Shown here piece by piece: positions 24,955 through 33,747 of a DNA stretch of 58,315 nt. This DNA is from Rikenellaceae bacterium. GTDB taxonomy: Bacteria; Bacteroidota; Bacteroidia; Bacteroidales; UBA932. The notes beneath the pieces were generated by a model. That model saw nothing but the letters and a program-made list of their open reading frames with translations, made no database searches and was not told where the DNA came from. The translations under genes and the position numbers were made by a program. The number at the start of each line of letters is the position of its first letter. The first letter of the stretch is position 1. The stretch lies in NCBI GenBank assembly GCA_900771005.1, contig CAAGMI010000248.1, positions 1 through 58,315 on the forward strand, written 5' to 3'.

Positions 24955-27900
24955 CTATTTCGGATATGAAATAGTGAAGCAGGCTCCGTTCAAGCTAAAT
25001 GATTTTGAATAAGCGATTTTGGCCCCGCATCGTTCAAGTATGCTGCGGGAAATTGCGAGACCGAGGCCGGACCCTCCGTTCTTCGTCGTGAAGTTAGGCG
25101 TAAACAGTTTGCCGACATTCTGGTCGGAAACGCCGGGGCCGTTGTCCTCGAATACGATGTCATAATATCCGTCGGCTGTTGAATTTCTCAGAGACACCCT
25201 CACACAACCGTCCGTATTGTTTTCCAATGCCTGCACAGCGTTGTTTATGAGATTGACGAAGACACGGGTGAGTTGAGGCTTCGGCCCGGAAACCTTCGCC
25301 CCGTCAAGACCGAAATATTCAAACCTGACGTTCTCCTTGCTGTCGAACATGGCTATCTCTTCCTGAAGCACCTTGTCCAGGTCTATTTCAGTATGCTCCT
25401 CCGTGTACAGTTTGGCGAAGGTGGAGAATTCGTTGGCCGTATTCGTAAGGATGTCGATATGGTCAAGCAGAACTTTTGTCACCTCATCGAACTTATCCTG
25501 CCAGGTAGGGTCATTCTTTTCCTTGAGACGTATTATTCTCTGAAGCTGGAGCTTCATAGGCGTCAGAGGGTTCTTTATCTCATGGGCAACCTGACGGGCC
25601 ATTCCGCTCCACGCCTTGTCCCGTTCAGCCTGGGCAAGCTGTCTCGAGCTCTCGGACAGGTCGTCCACCATCCTGTTGTACGATTCCACAAGGGACAGTA
25701 TCTCGTCATTGTTGGTGTACTTGATGTGCTCAAGGTCATCGATGTTCGCGGCCGACATCTTGCGGCCCATTTCGCTCAACGGCTTGAACATCCTCTTCAC
25801 CACAGCCGTGGATACGATCCTGGCAGCCAGAAGCAGTATCAGGAAGACCGTCAGGATGGCCATGGAATGAACAACCGCATCCCTGCTGAAGTCATAGCTC
25901 TCCTCCAGATACGGACAGCATATGATTGCGACAGGCTGTCCCGTCTCCGAAAGCAGCGGAGCATACATACTGTAGAATTTTCTGTCTCCGGCCTTTTCCC
26001 TGTGGATATAGTAACGTTTCGCCTTGTATGTGATATTCTCGAAGGCCTCTCCATCGATTCTTCCGCCCATCAGCATCCTGTTGAAAACCTCCGGAAGAGT
26101 GGACATCAGCACACGCCCGTCAGTGCCGTAAAGGGTAATGTCGGACCCCGTGTCCTCGCCTACGATGTCAAGCAGACCTTTCACATCCGGAGAAAGCAGG
26201 TCCCGGCTGGAATGCGCACCCCTTATCCTGCTGTTCATCAGGACCTGGATGGAATTTATCTTGTCGGACATAAGGCTGTTCATGTTGGCCTCGTTGCGTT
26301 TGTACACGAACAGCACACTGACTCCGGCAATAATCAGCATGGTCAGGATCAGACCGGCCATAAGGACGGTATTGATCTTCGTTTTGTAGTAATGTCTCTC
26401 TTCCGTGTGAAGATTCTTTCTGTGTATCGTGAATGCCGACATCATGAGGAAGATGACGAGAGCGACGAAGACAGCCGCAATGATATAGTTGAACACGGCA
26501 ATCTTCGGCCTCGATATCACTATGGTCTCATCTTCGCTGACTTCCGTAGTTACGTGCAGGTAATTGTCCGAAGGCATTCCCGCATCTTCCCTGAGCCTGA
26601 GAGGGTATGCATATTCCCCCTTGAAAGACTGGAGGTCTCCGCCCCTGTATTTCGCATAAGAGTACGTGACCGGTATGGTAATGCGGCCAGGTCTCGTCAG
26701 ATTGAAGATATTGGCATAGCCCCTGTCCGTCTTGTTCGCCTTCTCTTCAACCTCGAGAAGCATTCTGGTCATTCCGAAGTCCTGGTTGTAGTACAGGAAC
26801 AGTCCGTCATAACGAGGATGGCCTCCGGCATTGACAAAAAGGAACCTGGACTGGTCTGCAATCTTTTCGGCACCTGCAATCCTGGAATTATAAAACCTTA
26901 TGTCGGAGACATCCCTGAGGAGGTATACGGTGACATTATAGTCCTGAGCTATTCTTGAGAAATAAGAATCCGTTATCCTGTTCTCTATGGTCGAAACGGC
27001 ATTGTCGAGCCGTGAAAGGGTTGAGATGAAAGCATCTTCGGCAACCTGTCCCTCAACCATACGGAGCTGCACTTCCAGGGCCATATCCCTGTCAATCATC
27101 AGCCTGTCCGCCCAGACTGTCAGCTTGTCCTTTTCCTTATAGAATCCGAGTATCGAAGAAGTAAGTATGACTCCTGCCGACAACAAAACGGACAGTATCA
27201 TCCTGTTGCGCAGAGAAAAGGCGTTGAAATGGATCCTTGTGGTTCTGGCGATGGCCGGACGCATCATCTGAAGAAGCATCGGCACGCTCATAAGCATAAT
27301 CAGGAATGAGGCATATACCAGCAGCGTGTAGCTGGAGATGTCTTCAAGCTTGTAAAGTTCCAGGGATATGCTGGAATTCACAATGATGCTTTTCAGAGTA
27401 AAGAACGAGTAGAAAAGTATGGCCAGTATGGCTATGACATCGACCCCGGCAAGGGCCAGCATCGTTTTCTTCTTCCTGATCTTCCTGAAGATATTGTCCC
27501 TGTAGAGATACAGGATAAACGTCAGGATAAAAATCAATGTATTGAATATCACGACGGAGCCCAGGGAATGAAGCACTCCTCCGGCATACAGCATAGGAGA
27601 GAACAGCCTGATATCACTGTCCGAGGCGAGAGACTCCCTGATGAGCTTGAACTGAGGGATTCCATCCACGCATACGGCGCAGCCTTCACTGAAATCAATC
27701 GGCCTGATATTGAACCTGTTGCCTATGTGAAGATGCGGATTGGATCCGTTCAGGTTGGTCTGGTTCTGAGAATCCATTATTTCCAGTCCAGCTATCACCT
27801 TCACACCGTCACGCTCCCTGTATTTTGCCAGATACCATTTCGGGCCGAAGTTGTAGAAGCCCACCTCTTCGGTCACGTTGAGCAGAGGAGACTCCAGCGA

Positions 27901-28251
27901 GGCCATCGGATTGACAAGCCTCTCCACCATAAACCGTCCGTGTATGTCATCATTATATACCGTGAACTGATGGCACCATGACTGTAGAGAATCGTCCAGA
28001 TAACGGTACAGCACCATATCCTCCGGAACGGTACCGAGATTCATCCATTCGTCGGGGTTCCCGTTCAACGCCATCTCGACAAACTCGTCCAGCTTGTCCA
28101 TACGGCTGTTCAGTATCATCTCGGTGCGCTTCGCTTCCACTGTAGCGTTTGTAAGGCTCCTCGGTGATATCAGAGAAAGGATCAGCACTGCCAGACCGAC
28201 GGCAAGAATGCCGCCGACCACATACGTCTTTATGCTGAACCTCCTTTTCAT
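24955..28251 (-). CDS. Large multi-pass sensor histidine kinase (NtrY-like core)
   Basis: The 1098-residue protein begins with one membrane helix and an extracytoplasmic region of about 200 residues. A cluster of about four helices (about 230-370) follows, then a second extracytoplasmic region, two more helices (about 590-660), a third loop, and a helix leading to a HAMP domain (about 810-860). The kinase core has the H-box VAHEIKNPLTPMKLQ with His890, the N-box NLINNAVQALE and the G-boxes EDNGPGVSDQN and GGSGLGLAIS. The HEIKNPLTP form is that of NtrY/NtrB kinases. It is coupled to rlmH by ATGA; the NtrC-like regulator about 3 kb away is a candidate partner. Confidence 0.88.
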   Translation of the reverse strand: MKRRFSIKTYVVGGILAVGLAVLILSLISPRSLTNATVEAKRTEMILNSRMDKLDEFVEMALNGNPDEWMNLGTVPEDMVLYRYLDDSLQSWCHQFTVYNDDIHGRFMVERLVNPMASLESPLLNVTEEVGFYNFGPKWYLAKYRERDGVKVIAGLEIMDSQNQTNLNGSNPHLHIGNRFNIRPIDFSEGCAVCVDGIPQFKLIRESLASDSDIRLFSPMLYAGGVLHSLGSVVIFNTLIFILTFILYLYRDNIFRKIRKKKTMLALAGVDVIAILAILFYSFFTLKSIIVNSSISLELYKLEDISSYTLLVYASFLIMLMSVPMLLQMMRPAIARTTRIHFNAFSLRNRMILSVLLSAGVILTSSILGFYKEKDKLTVWADRLMIDRDMALEVQLRMVEGQVAEDAFISTLSRLDNAVSTIENRITDSYFSRIAQDYNVTVYLLRDVSDIRFYNSRIAGAEKIADQSRFLFVNAGGHPRYDGLFLYYNQDFGMTRMLLEVEEKANKTDRGYANIFNLTRPGRITIPVTYSYAKYRGGDLQSFKGEYAYPLRLREDAGMPSDNYLHVTTEVSEDETIVISRPKIAVFNYIIAAVFVALVIFLMMSAFTIHRKNLHTEERHYYKTKINTVLMAGLILTMLIIAGVSVLFVYKRNEANMNSLMSDKINSIQVLMNSRIRGAHSSRDLLSPDVKGLLDIVGEDTGSDITLYGTDGRVLMSTLPEVFNRMLMGGRIDGEAFENITYKAKRYYIHREKAGDRKFYSMYAPLLSETGQPVAIICCPYLEESYDFSRDAVVHSMAILTVFLILLLAARIVSTAVVKRMFKPLSEMGRKMSAANIDDLEHIKYTNNDEILSLVESYNRMVDDLSESSRQLAQAERDKAWSGMARQVAHEIKNPLTPMKLQLQRIIRLKEKNDPTWQDKFDEVTKVLLDHIDILTNTANEFSTFAKLYTEEHTEIDLDKVLQEEIAMFDSKENVRFEYFGLDGAKVSGPKPQLTRVFVNLINNAVQALENNTDGCVRVSLRNSTADGYYDIVFEDNGPGVSDQNVGKLFTPNFTTKNGGSGLGLAISRSILERCGAKIAYSKSFSLNGACFTISYPK

Positions 28252-28721
28252 TCGTGATGATACGGTTCTCCCCTGAGGATTGTGAATGCCCGATACAACT
28301 GCTCTGCAAAAATCGTTCTCACAATCTGATGCGAGTATGTCATTTTGGATAGTGACAGCAGAGAGTTCGCCCTGTCATACACTTCACGGCTGAACCCGTA
28401 AGCGCCCCCGATCACATAAAAAATGTCTCCGGATGACCGGGACATCTTGTCCCCCAGTGCGGAAGCGAAATCCACGGACCTGAATTCCCGGCCGCGTTCA
28501 TCCAGCAGGATAACGTCATCGGAAGGCTTTATATGCTTGAGTATGAGTTCTCCTTCCTTCTGCTTTATCTGATCCTTGCCCAGCGACGATACATTCTTCA
28601 ATTCAGGTATCTCCACTATGCAGAACGGCACATAATGCTTGAGTCTGGAAGCATACAATTCCAAACCTTCCCTGACCCATTTGATGTCAGTTTTACCCAC
28701 CGTAAGCAGAGTGATATGCAT
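28248..28721 (-). CDS. rlmH: 23S rRNA (pseudouridine1915-N3)-methyltransferase RlmH
   Basis: RlmH is a small SPOUT methyltransferase that modifies helix 69 of 23S rRNA. The SAM-binding trefoil motif IGGAYGF is at residues 104-110 and the C-terminal HQIVRTIFAEQLYRA at 131-145. I set the start at ATG 28721, giving MHITLLTVGKT and the usual 157 residues; the longer frame has no family support. A TTTG-N20-TATATTTG promoter ends 5 nt before this ATG, so the transcript may be leaderless. Confidence 0.96.
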   Translation of the reverse strand: MHITLLTVGKTDIKWVREGLELYASRLKHYVPFCIVEIPELKNVSSLGKDQIKQKEGELILKHIKPSDDVILLDERGREFRSVDFASALGDKMSRSSGDIFYVIGGAYGFSREVYDRANSLLSLSKMTYSHQIVRTIFAEQLYRAFTILRGEPYHHE

Positions 28722-28726
28722 ATCTG

Positions 28727-28758
28727 CAAATATAACAATGTGGCTCAATATTTGCAAA
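28727..28758 (-). promoter_or_regulatory. Promoter of rlmH-sensor kinase, possibly leaderless
   Basis: On the minus strand TTTG (28755-28758), a 20-bp spacer and TATATTTG (28727-28734) form a near-consensus promoter. Only 5 nt separate the -7 box from the rlmH ATG (28719-28721), so transcription would begin at or beside the start codon. Confidence 0.6.
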
Positions 28759-28771
28759 AGGACACACCCGT

Positions 28772-29179
28772 ATGCACGCTTTCAAAAAAGTTGTTATCCT
28801 GATTCTTGCTGTGACGCTGGGGAGTTCCGCCCATGCGCAGAGCGACGACAGCTACGACGTTTTCGTCCCCATAGCGAAATACCTGTCCCAGGGCAATTCC
28901 GAAGCCCTGTCGGCGTGGTTCGCCGAGAACCTGGACATTTCCGTGCTTTTCACTGAAACCAACTGCAGCCGTAATCAGTCCAAGCAGATCATAAAGACAT
29001 TCTTTGAAAGCCACACGCCAAGATCATTCGAGATAACGCACACCGCCGGAAGGGCAAACATGAAGTACGCCCTCGGAAATCTGAACGCAGGCGGTGAAAC
29101 ATTTCTGGTCACCATCTTTGTCAGTTCCAAGGGCGGTACTTACAGTATTCAGCAGCTGAAGATAGAACGCCGGGACTAG
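28772..29179 (+). CDS. Secreted DUF4783-family protein
   Basis: The 135-residue product has a signal peptide ending in HAQ (cleavage near residue 23) and a small alpha+beta domain consistent with DUF4783, an NTF2-like fold common in Bacteroidota, with the SRNQSKQIIKTFFESHTPRSF stretch typical of the family. It is periplasmic or outer-surface and of unknown function. It is divergent from rlmH, and its 3' end overlaps that of efp by 4 bp. Confidence 0.8.
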   Translation: MHAFKKVVILILAVTLGSSAHAQSDDSYDVFVPIAKYLSQGNSEALSAWFAENLDISVLFTETNCSRNQSKQIIKTFFESHTPRSFEITHTAGRANMKYALGNLNAGGETFLVTIFVSSKGGTYSIQQLKIERRD

Positions 29180-29742
29180 ACTCTCTGTCCGTAAGATCTA
29201 TCTGTAGTGTTCACTGTGATCTTTTCACCTGTCTCGATGAAGAGAGGAACCATGATCTTTGCTCCTGTCTCGAGAGTCACCTCCTTAAGCGCACTGGTGG
29301 ATGCGGTATTCCCCTTCACTGCAGGCTCTGAATAAGTAACCTCAAGTGTTACGTATGTAGGGAGCTCGCAAGTGAGGCAACGCTCCTCGTCACCTGTGAC
29401 GAACATCATCTCCACGTGCTGGCCTTCCTTCATAAGGTCTGAATTGTCGACAACTTCCTTAGGGAGTTTGATCTGCTCGTATGTCTCTTCGTGCATGAAG
29501 TTGAATCCGTCCTCCTCTGCATAAAGGAACTGGTATGGACGTCTTTCAACCTCGATTGTATCAATCTTGGCACCTGCGGTGAAAGTATTCTCGAGGATTC
29601 TGCCGTTCTCGAGATTGCGAAGTTTGGTCTTCACGAATGCAGGACCCTTGCCCGGCTTGACGTGCTGGAACCACACGATCATACAAGGCTTATCGTTGAA
29701 TTTGAGATAAAGACCGTTTTTAAAATCTGCTGTTGTTGCCAT
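29176..29742 (-). CDS. efp: Translation elongation factor P
   Basis: EF-P relieves ribosome stalling at polyproline. The three beta-barrel domains are present; the loop that carries the modified residue in E. coli reads VKPGKGPAFVKTKLRNL, with a lysine at the tip. The C-terminal ETGEKITVNTTDRSYGQRV is diagnostic. Length 188 residues, normal. It has its own upstream promoter in the gap after ispH. Confidence 0.97.
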   Translation of the reverse strand: MATTADFKNGLYLKFNDKPCMIVWFQHVKPGKGPAFVKTKLRNLENGRILENTFTAGAKIDTIEVERRPYQFLYAEEDGFNFMHEETYEQIKLPKEVVDNSDLMKEGQHVEMMFVTGDEERCLTCELPTYVTLEVTYSEPAVKGNTASTSALKEVTLETGAKIMVPLFIETGEKITVNTTDRSYGQRV

Positions 29743-29772
29743 AAATATTTAGTTATTAGATTTTTTCTGCTG

Positions 29773-29804
29773 CGAATTTATAGAATATGAGCCACTATTG
29801 CAAA
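29773..29804 (-). promoter_or_regulatory. Probable promoter of efp
   Basis: The minus strand reads TTTG (29801-29804, overlapping the last codons of ispH), a 20-bp spacer and TAAATTCG (29773-29780), one mismatch from TAnnTTTG. The box is 30 nt before the efp start. Confidence 0.45.
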
Positions 29805-30670
29805 TTTTCTATGGCTGTGGCCACCTGTTCCAGCAGCCACTTCGGTGTCGACGTGGCCCCACACACGCCTATACGGTCATTGTTTCCGAACCAGGCCTTT
29901 TGTATTTCATTTGCGCCGCCGATATGATATGTCCTGAAATTGTATGAGCGGCACAGGTCGCAGAGAACTTTGCCGTTGGAGCTGGATTTGCCTGACACAA
30001 AGACTATCACGTCATGAGAGAGAGAGAACTCCATCAACCGCTTGTGGCGGGAGGACACTTGCGCGCAGATAGTATTGTGAACCGTTGTCATAGGGATCCT
30101 GGAAATCAGATAATCGCAGAGTTTCCTGTATGAATCAGGATCCATGGTTGTCTGGGAAAACACCTCCACCGGCCCGGAAACGGCATTTTCGTCAAGACGG
30201 GCCCTGAGCTGCGCCTTGTCCTCGACGACCAGGGCATCTCCGCCCACCTGGCCCACAAGCCCGAGCACCTCGGCGTGACCTATTTTCCCGTAAATCACCA
30301 GTTTACCCCCTTCAGGGTGCACTCTTGAATATGCCTCACGAATATCTTTCTGTAGTTTCAGGACCACAGGACAGGTGCAGTCAATGACATCAAAACCAAG
30401 ACGGCGGGCCTTTTCATAGACAGAAGGCGGTTCACCGTGAGCACGTATCAGAAGGCTCTCCCCCTCAACCTTTGCAGCCTGGTCAAGATCGTCATCGTCT
30501 ATGGTCACCAGCCCTTTCCTGTGAAGCCTGGTGAGTTCTTCCTCATTGTGTACGATCGCTCCAAGAGAATAAAGGTGCCCGTTCCGGGACAGGTATTCCT
30601 CGGCTTTATCCACGACCCTTATCACGCCCGGGCAGAAACCGGAATTCCTGTCTATCTCAACGGTAATCAT
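29795..30670 (-). CDS. ispH: 4-hydroxy-3-methylbut-2-enyl diphosphate reductase
   Basis: IspH makes IPP and DMAPP in the last step of the MEP isoprenoid pathway, using a [4Fe-4S] cluster. The candidate cluster ligands are Cys13 (NSGFCPGV), Cys98 or Cys100 (DCTCPVV) and Cys202 (NTICAQ). The active-site RAHGEPP segment is also present. Length 291 residues, normal. It overlaps cmk by ATGA, a pairing often seen in Bacteroidales. Confidence 0.96.
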   Translation of the reverse strand: MITVEIDRNSGFCPGVIRVVDKAEEYLSRNGHLYSLGAIVHNEEELTRLHRKGLVTIDDDDLDQAAKVEGESLLIRAHGEPPSVYEKARRLGFDVIDCTCPVVLKLQKDIREAYSRVHPEGGKLVIYGKIGHAEVLGLVGQVGGDALVVEDKAQLRARLDENAVSGPVEVFSQTTMDPDSYRKLCDYLISRIPMTTVHNTICAQVSSRHKRLMEFSLSHDVIVFVSGKSSSNGKVLCDLCRSYNFRTYHIGGANEIQKAWFGNNDRIGVCGATSTPKWLLEQVATAIENLQ

Positions 30671-31353
30671 AAGATATTGAATTTTCCCTGGACAAGGCCC
30701 TTTATCCAGGCGACTTCTTCAGAAAGAGTCATGTCTGAATTGTCCAGCACATAGGCATCTTCGGCCTTTTTGAGTGGAGAAGCCTCCCTGTGGGAGTCTA
30801 TGTAGTCCCTCTCCCGTATGTTTTTAACGACCTCTTCGAAGACAGGAATCTCCCCCTTCGACACAAGTTCGTCATATCTTCTGCGAGCCCGCACCTCGTC
30901 GGAAGCCGTCATGAAGATCTTGACCTGCGCCTCCGGGAACACGGTCGTCCCTATGTCCCGTCCGTCCATCACAACCCTGCCGCGCGCTCCATATTCATGC
31001 AATTTGCCGTCCACGAAGTTCCTCACATACTGAAGGGCCGAAATGGGGCTGACCTGGGAACTTACTTCCATCGAGCGTATTTCCTTCTCGACGCATCTGT
31101 CACCGATGAATGTCCTGTTGTCCTTGCTGAACATCAGAGGCAAGTCCTGGATCTCCTCTTCAAGCGACGGGCTGACTATGTTCATTTTTGAAATGAGCTG
31201 GGATTCCTGCGCAAACAGGGTAACGGCCCTGTACAGAGCGCCTGAATCCAGATACAGGAAGCCGAACTCCTTCGCCACGAGTTTCGCGAAAGTGCTTTTC
31301 CCCGTGGACGAGAAACCGTCGATGGCAATTATGATATCAGGCAGATTCATCAT
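30667..31353 (-). CDS. cmk: Cytidylate kinase
   Basis: Cmk phosphorylates CMP and dCMP. The P-loop IDGFSSTGKSTFAK is at residues 11-24, followed by YLDSGALYR and the DGRDIGTTVFP motif. Two consecutive ATGs (31353 and 31350) are possible starts and cannot be told apart. Length 228 residues, normal. A near-consensus TAACTTCG box lies about 25 nt upstream. Confidence 0.95.
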   Translation of the reverse strand: MMNLPDIIIAIDGFSSTGKSTFAKLVAKEFGFLYLDSGALYRAVTLFAQESQLISKMNIVSPSLEEEIQDLPLMFSKDNRTFIGDRCVEKEIRSMEVSSQVSPISALQYVRNFVDGKLHEYGARGRVVMDGRDIGTTVFPEAQVKIFMTASDEVRARRRYDELVSKGEIPVFEEVVKNIRERDYIDSHREASPLKKAEDAYVLDNSDMTLSEEVAWIKGLVQGKFNIL

Positions 31354-31393
31354 TCTTTTTCTGTATCTTCATCCGCGAAGTTAAGAAAAAAAT

Positions 31394-31401
31394 TAACTTT
31401 G
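31394..31401 (+). promoter_or_regulatory. Probable -7 box for the NtrC-like regulator
   Basis: TAACTTTG matches TAnnTTTG perfectly and lies 27 nt before the regulator ATG. The -33 position has no clear TTTG. Confidence 0.4.
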
Positions 31402-31428
31402 CCACAGAAGCAATTTGAATAGAAAGAT

Positions 31429-32574
31429 ATGAAGATTCTCATCATCGACGACGAAAGGGCCATACGCAACTCGCTCAGTGAAATACTTTCCGACGAAGGT
31501 TATGTGGTGGACGTGGCTGAAGACGGTGCGGAAGGCACGGAGATGGCTTTCAAGAATAACTATGACGTTATTTTCTGCGACATAAAGATGCCGGGGATGG
31601 ACGGGATTGAAGTGCTGGACAAGCTGACTGCGGAAGGCGTGGATTCCGCCATTGTGATGATCACCGGGCACGGAGACATCGACACCGCCGTAGACTGCAT
31701 CAAGAAAGGAGCCTTCGATTTCATCCAGAAACCGCTGGACCTCAACAGAATACTTATCACCATCAAGAACGCTACCGAGAAAGTTTCCCTGACAAGTCAG
31801 AACAAGGTGCTCAAGAAGAAAGTGTTCGGGCAGGAGATGATTGGAGAGTCGGAAGCGATGCAGCGCATACGTGAAATCATCGGGAAAGTAGCATCCACCG
31901 ATGCAAGAGTGCTCATAACAGGGCCTAACGGCTCGGGAAAGGAACTTGTGGCACGCAGTCTCCACCAGCAGAGCACGCGCAGTGCAATGCCGTATATAGA
32001 AGTCAATTGCGCAGCCATTCCGGGCGAACTCATAGAAAGCGAACTTTTCGGTCACGAAAAAGGTTCGTTCACTTCCGCCATCAAGCAGCACAAGGGCAAG
32101 TTCGAGCAGGCCGACGGAGGCACTCTGTTCCTGGACGAGATAGGGGACATGAGTCTCGCCGCCCAGGCGAAAGTTCTCAGAGTGCTCCAGGAAAAGAAAC
32201 TGTCCAGGGTGGGTTCCGACAAGGACATTGAAGTGGACGTAAGAGTGGTTGCCGCCACCAACAAAGACCTCAGGGCCGAGATAGAGAAAGGCAATTTCAG
32301 GGAAGACCTGTATCACAGAATCAGCGTGATCGTCGTACAGGTACCTTCTCTCGACGAAAGGAAATCCGACATACCTCTGCTCGTGAAATACTTCGTGGAC
32401 CAGATATGTACGGAAAGCGCCATGGCACGCAAGGAATTCTCTGCTGATGCCGTCAAAGCCCTTCAGGACAAGTCCTGGACCGGCAATGTAAGAGAGCTCA
32501 GGAACGTGGTTGAGAGGCTGCTTATCCTTGGAGGGAATACAATATCGGCGAAAGACGTTCAGGACTTCGCATAA
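31429..32574 (+). CDS. NtrC-like response regulator without DNA-binding domain
   Basis: A receiver domain (residues 1-118, phospho-acceptor Asp51 in FCDIKMPGMDG, Lys101) is followed by an AAA+ sigma54-activation-type domain with Walker A GPNGSGKE (165-172), Walker B GGTLFLDE (230-237) and the REDLYHR arginine-finger region. The sigma54-contacting loop normally written GAFTGA reads GSFTSA (212-217). The protein stops at residue 381 right after the AAA+ domain, without the Fis-type helix-turn-helix that NtrC proteins carry at about 420-470. It may act from solution, or not with sigma54 at all. The NtrY-like kinase at 24955-28251 is a possible partner. Confidence 0.85.
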   Translation: MKILIIDDERAIRNSLSEILSDEGYVVDVAEDGAEGTEMAFKNNYDVIFCDIKMPGMDGIEVLDKLTAEGVDSAIVMITGHGDIDTAVDCIKKGAFDFIQKPLDLNRILITIKNATEKVSLTSQNKVLKKKVFGQEMIGESEAMQRIREIIGKVASTDARVLITGPNGSGKELVARSLHQQSTRSAMPYIEVNCAAIPGELIESELFGHEKGSFTSAIKQHKGKFEQADGGTLFLDEIGDMSLAAQAKVLRVLQEKKLSRVGSDKDIEVDVRVVAATNKDLRAEIEKGNFREDLYHRISVIVVQVPSLDERKSDIPLLVKYFVDQICTESAMARKEFSADAVKALQDKSWTGNVRELRNVVERLLILGGNTISAKDVQDFA

Positions 32575-33113
32575 CGCACCATCTTATAGCCCAATCTGTG
32601 CAGCTCCAGAGCCGCACCTATCTCGTATATGACGGAATAGGCCCTGACCAGTATGAAGAATCCTTCCGCCGTCTGGGCTTCAATGCCCTGATGCCGTATC
32701 AGAGCCAGGGTAGCCGCAGCACAGCTGTTAAGACACTCGGAGACTTTTTCCCCATATTCCTTTTTCAGATGGAGGACATTCCACAGTATGTTTTCATCCA
32801 TATCATCGAAGCCCCGGGAGCCGTAAAAACTTGAATACGGGTCGTGCGCATGCTCTTTCCAATCCTTGTCCCAGAGATTAGCCACTGCCATGCCGAGGAA
32901 ACCGGCCCAGGCAAGCGTCGCCTCCGGATAATCATTGAAATTCACCACGGCATCGGCGGTGAACTCCTTCAGGAATTCATCATCCCATTTGTCCGCAATA
33001 TCCTGTGAACTCTGCAATTTCCCGTCCCCGAGCAGCCCGGCGTTTCTGCAAACCTTTATCAACCCGTCCCGGAGGATACGTTCGAAACTGTCAAGATATT
33101 CTGTGTCCGCCAT
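32559..33113 (-). CDS. Uncharacterised all-helical protein
   Basis: The 184-residue product is predicted to be soluble and mainly alpha-helical, with conserved-looking stretches DKWDDEFLKEFTADAVVNF and a central LAWAGFLGMAVANLWDKDW. I recognise no family. It starts one base after the O-methyltransferase stop and is the last gene of a three-gene operon; its 3' end overlaps that of the regulator by 16 bp in convergent orientation. Confidence 0.75.
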   Translation of the reverse strand: MADTEYLDSFERILRDGLIKVCRNAGLLGDGKLQSSQDIADKWDDEFLKEFTADAVVNFNDYPEATLAWAGFLGMAVANLWDKDWKEHAHDPYSSFYGSRGFDDMDENILWNVLHLKKEYGEKVSECLNSCAAATLALIRHQGIEAQTAEGFFILVRAYSVIYEIGAALELHRLGYKMVRYAKS

Positions 33114-33114
33114 T

Positions 33115-33747
33115 TTATTTCTTTCTTATGATGGATATTCCGTCACGCAACGGAAGCATTACCGTCTCAACCCGGCTATCCGAGAAGACCTTGTCATTGA
33201 ATGTGAGCAGACCCCTGGTCTGGGCATCGTGCGGGGTTGGGTTCTCATACACCTTCCCGTCCCAAAGCACGTCATCTGCCACGATAAGTCCACCCGGGCG
33301 CAGTTTCTCAATCACCGCATCGTAATACTCCGGGTACTCCCTCTTGTTGGCGTCGATGAACACCAGGTCATACGGACCCGGAAGAGACATAAGGGTTTCT
33401 TTCGCATCACCTATGTGCAGGGTTATCCTTTCTGAGACTCCGGCCTTTTCCCAGCCCTGCCTCATAAGACTTTCAAGTTCGTCATTGACCTCCAACGCAT
33501 CTATGTGACCGCCTTCCGGCAGCCCGAGGGCCATGCAGGTGGATGAATAACCGGTGAAGGAACCTATTTCCAGTATGTTCCTGACTCCTGTAACGCTTAC
33601 CAGAATCTTCAGGAACTCCCCCTGCACGGAACCTGACAGCATCCGAGGATAGTTCGTACGGATATTCGTCTGCTGTTCGATCCAGTCCAAAGCCTCGCCC
33701 GGAGACGTGGAATGTTCGCGTATATATCTGTCAAGAGGCTTTTCCAT
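33115..33747 (-). CDS. SAM-dependent O-methyltransferase (catechol OMT-like)
   Basis: The class I methyltransferase has the SAM-binding motif LEIGSFTGYSST, the acidic DALEVND strand end, and the metal-binding DLVFIDANKREY plus VADDVLWDGKVY segments of cation-dependent O-methyltransferases. Length 210 residues, normal for the family. The substrate cannot be inferred. It overlaps the upstream secreted-protein gene by 17 bp. Confidence 0.88.
   Translation of the reverse strand: MEKPLDRYIREHSTSPGEALDWIEQQTNIRTNYPRMLSGSVQGEFLKILVSVTGVRNILEIGSFTGYSSTCMALGLPEGGHIDALEVNDELESLMRQGWEKAGVSERITLHIGDAKETLMSLPGPYDLVFIDANKREYPEYYDAVIEKLRPGGLIVADDVLWDGKVYENPTPHDAQTRGLLTFNDKVFSDSRVETVMLPLRDGISIIRKK

Noticed and set aside
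25273..26958. 561-codon frame antisense to the sensor kinase
   Set aside because: Long only because of codon bias of the kinase gene; composition and residues do not resemble a protein family.
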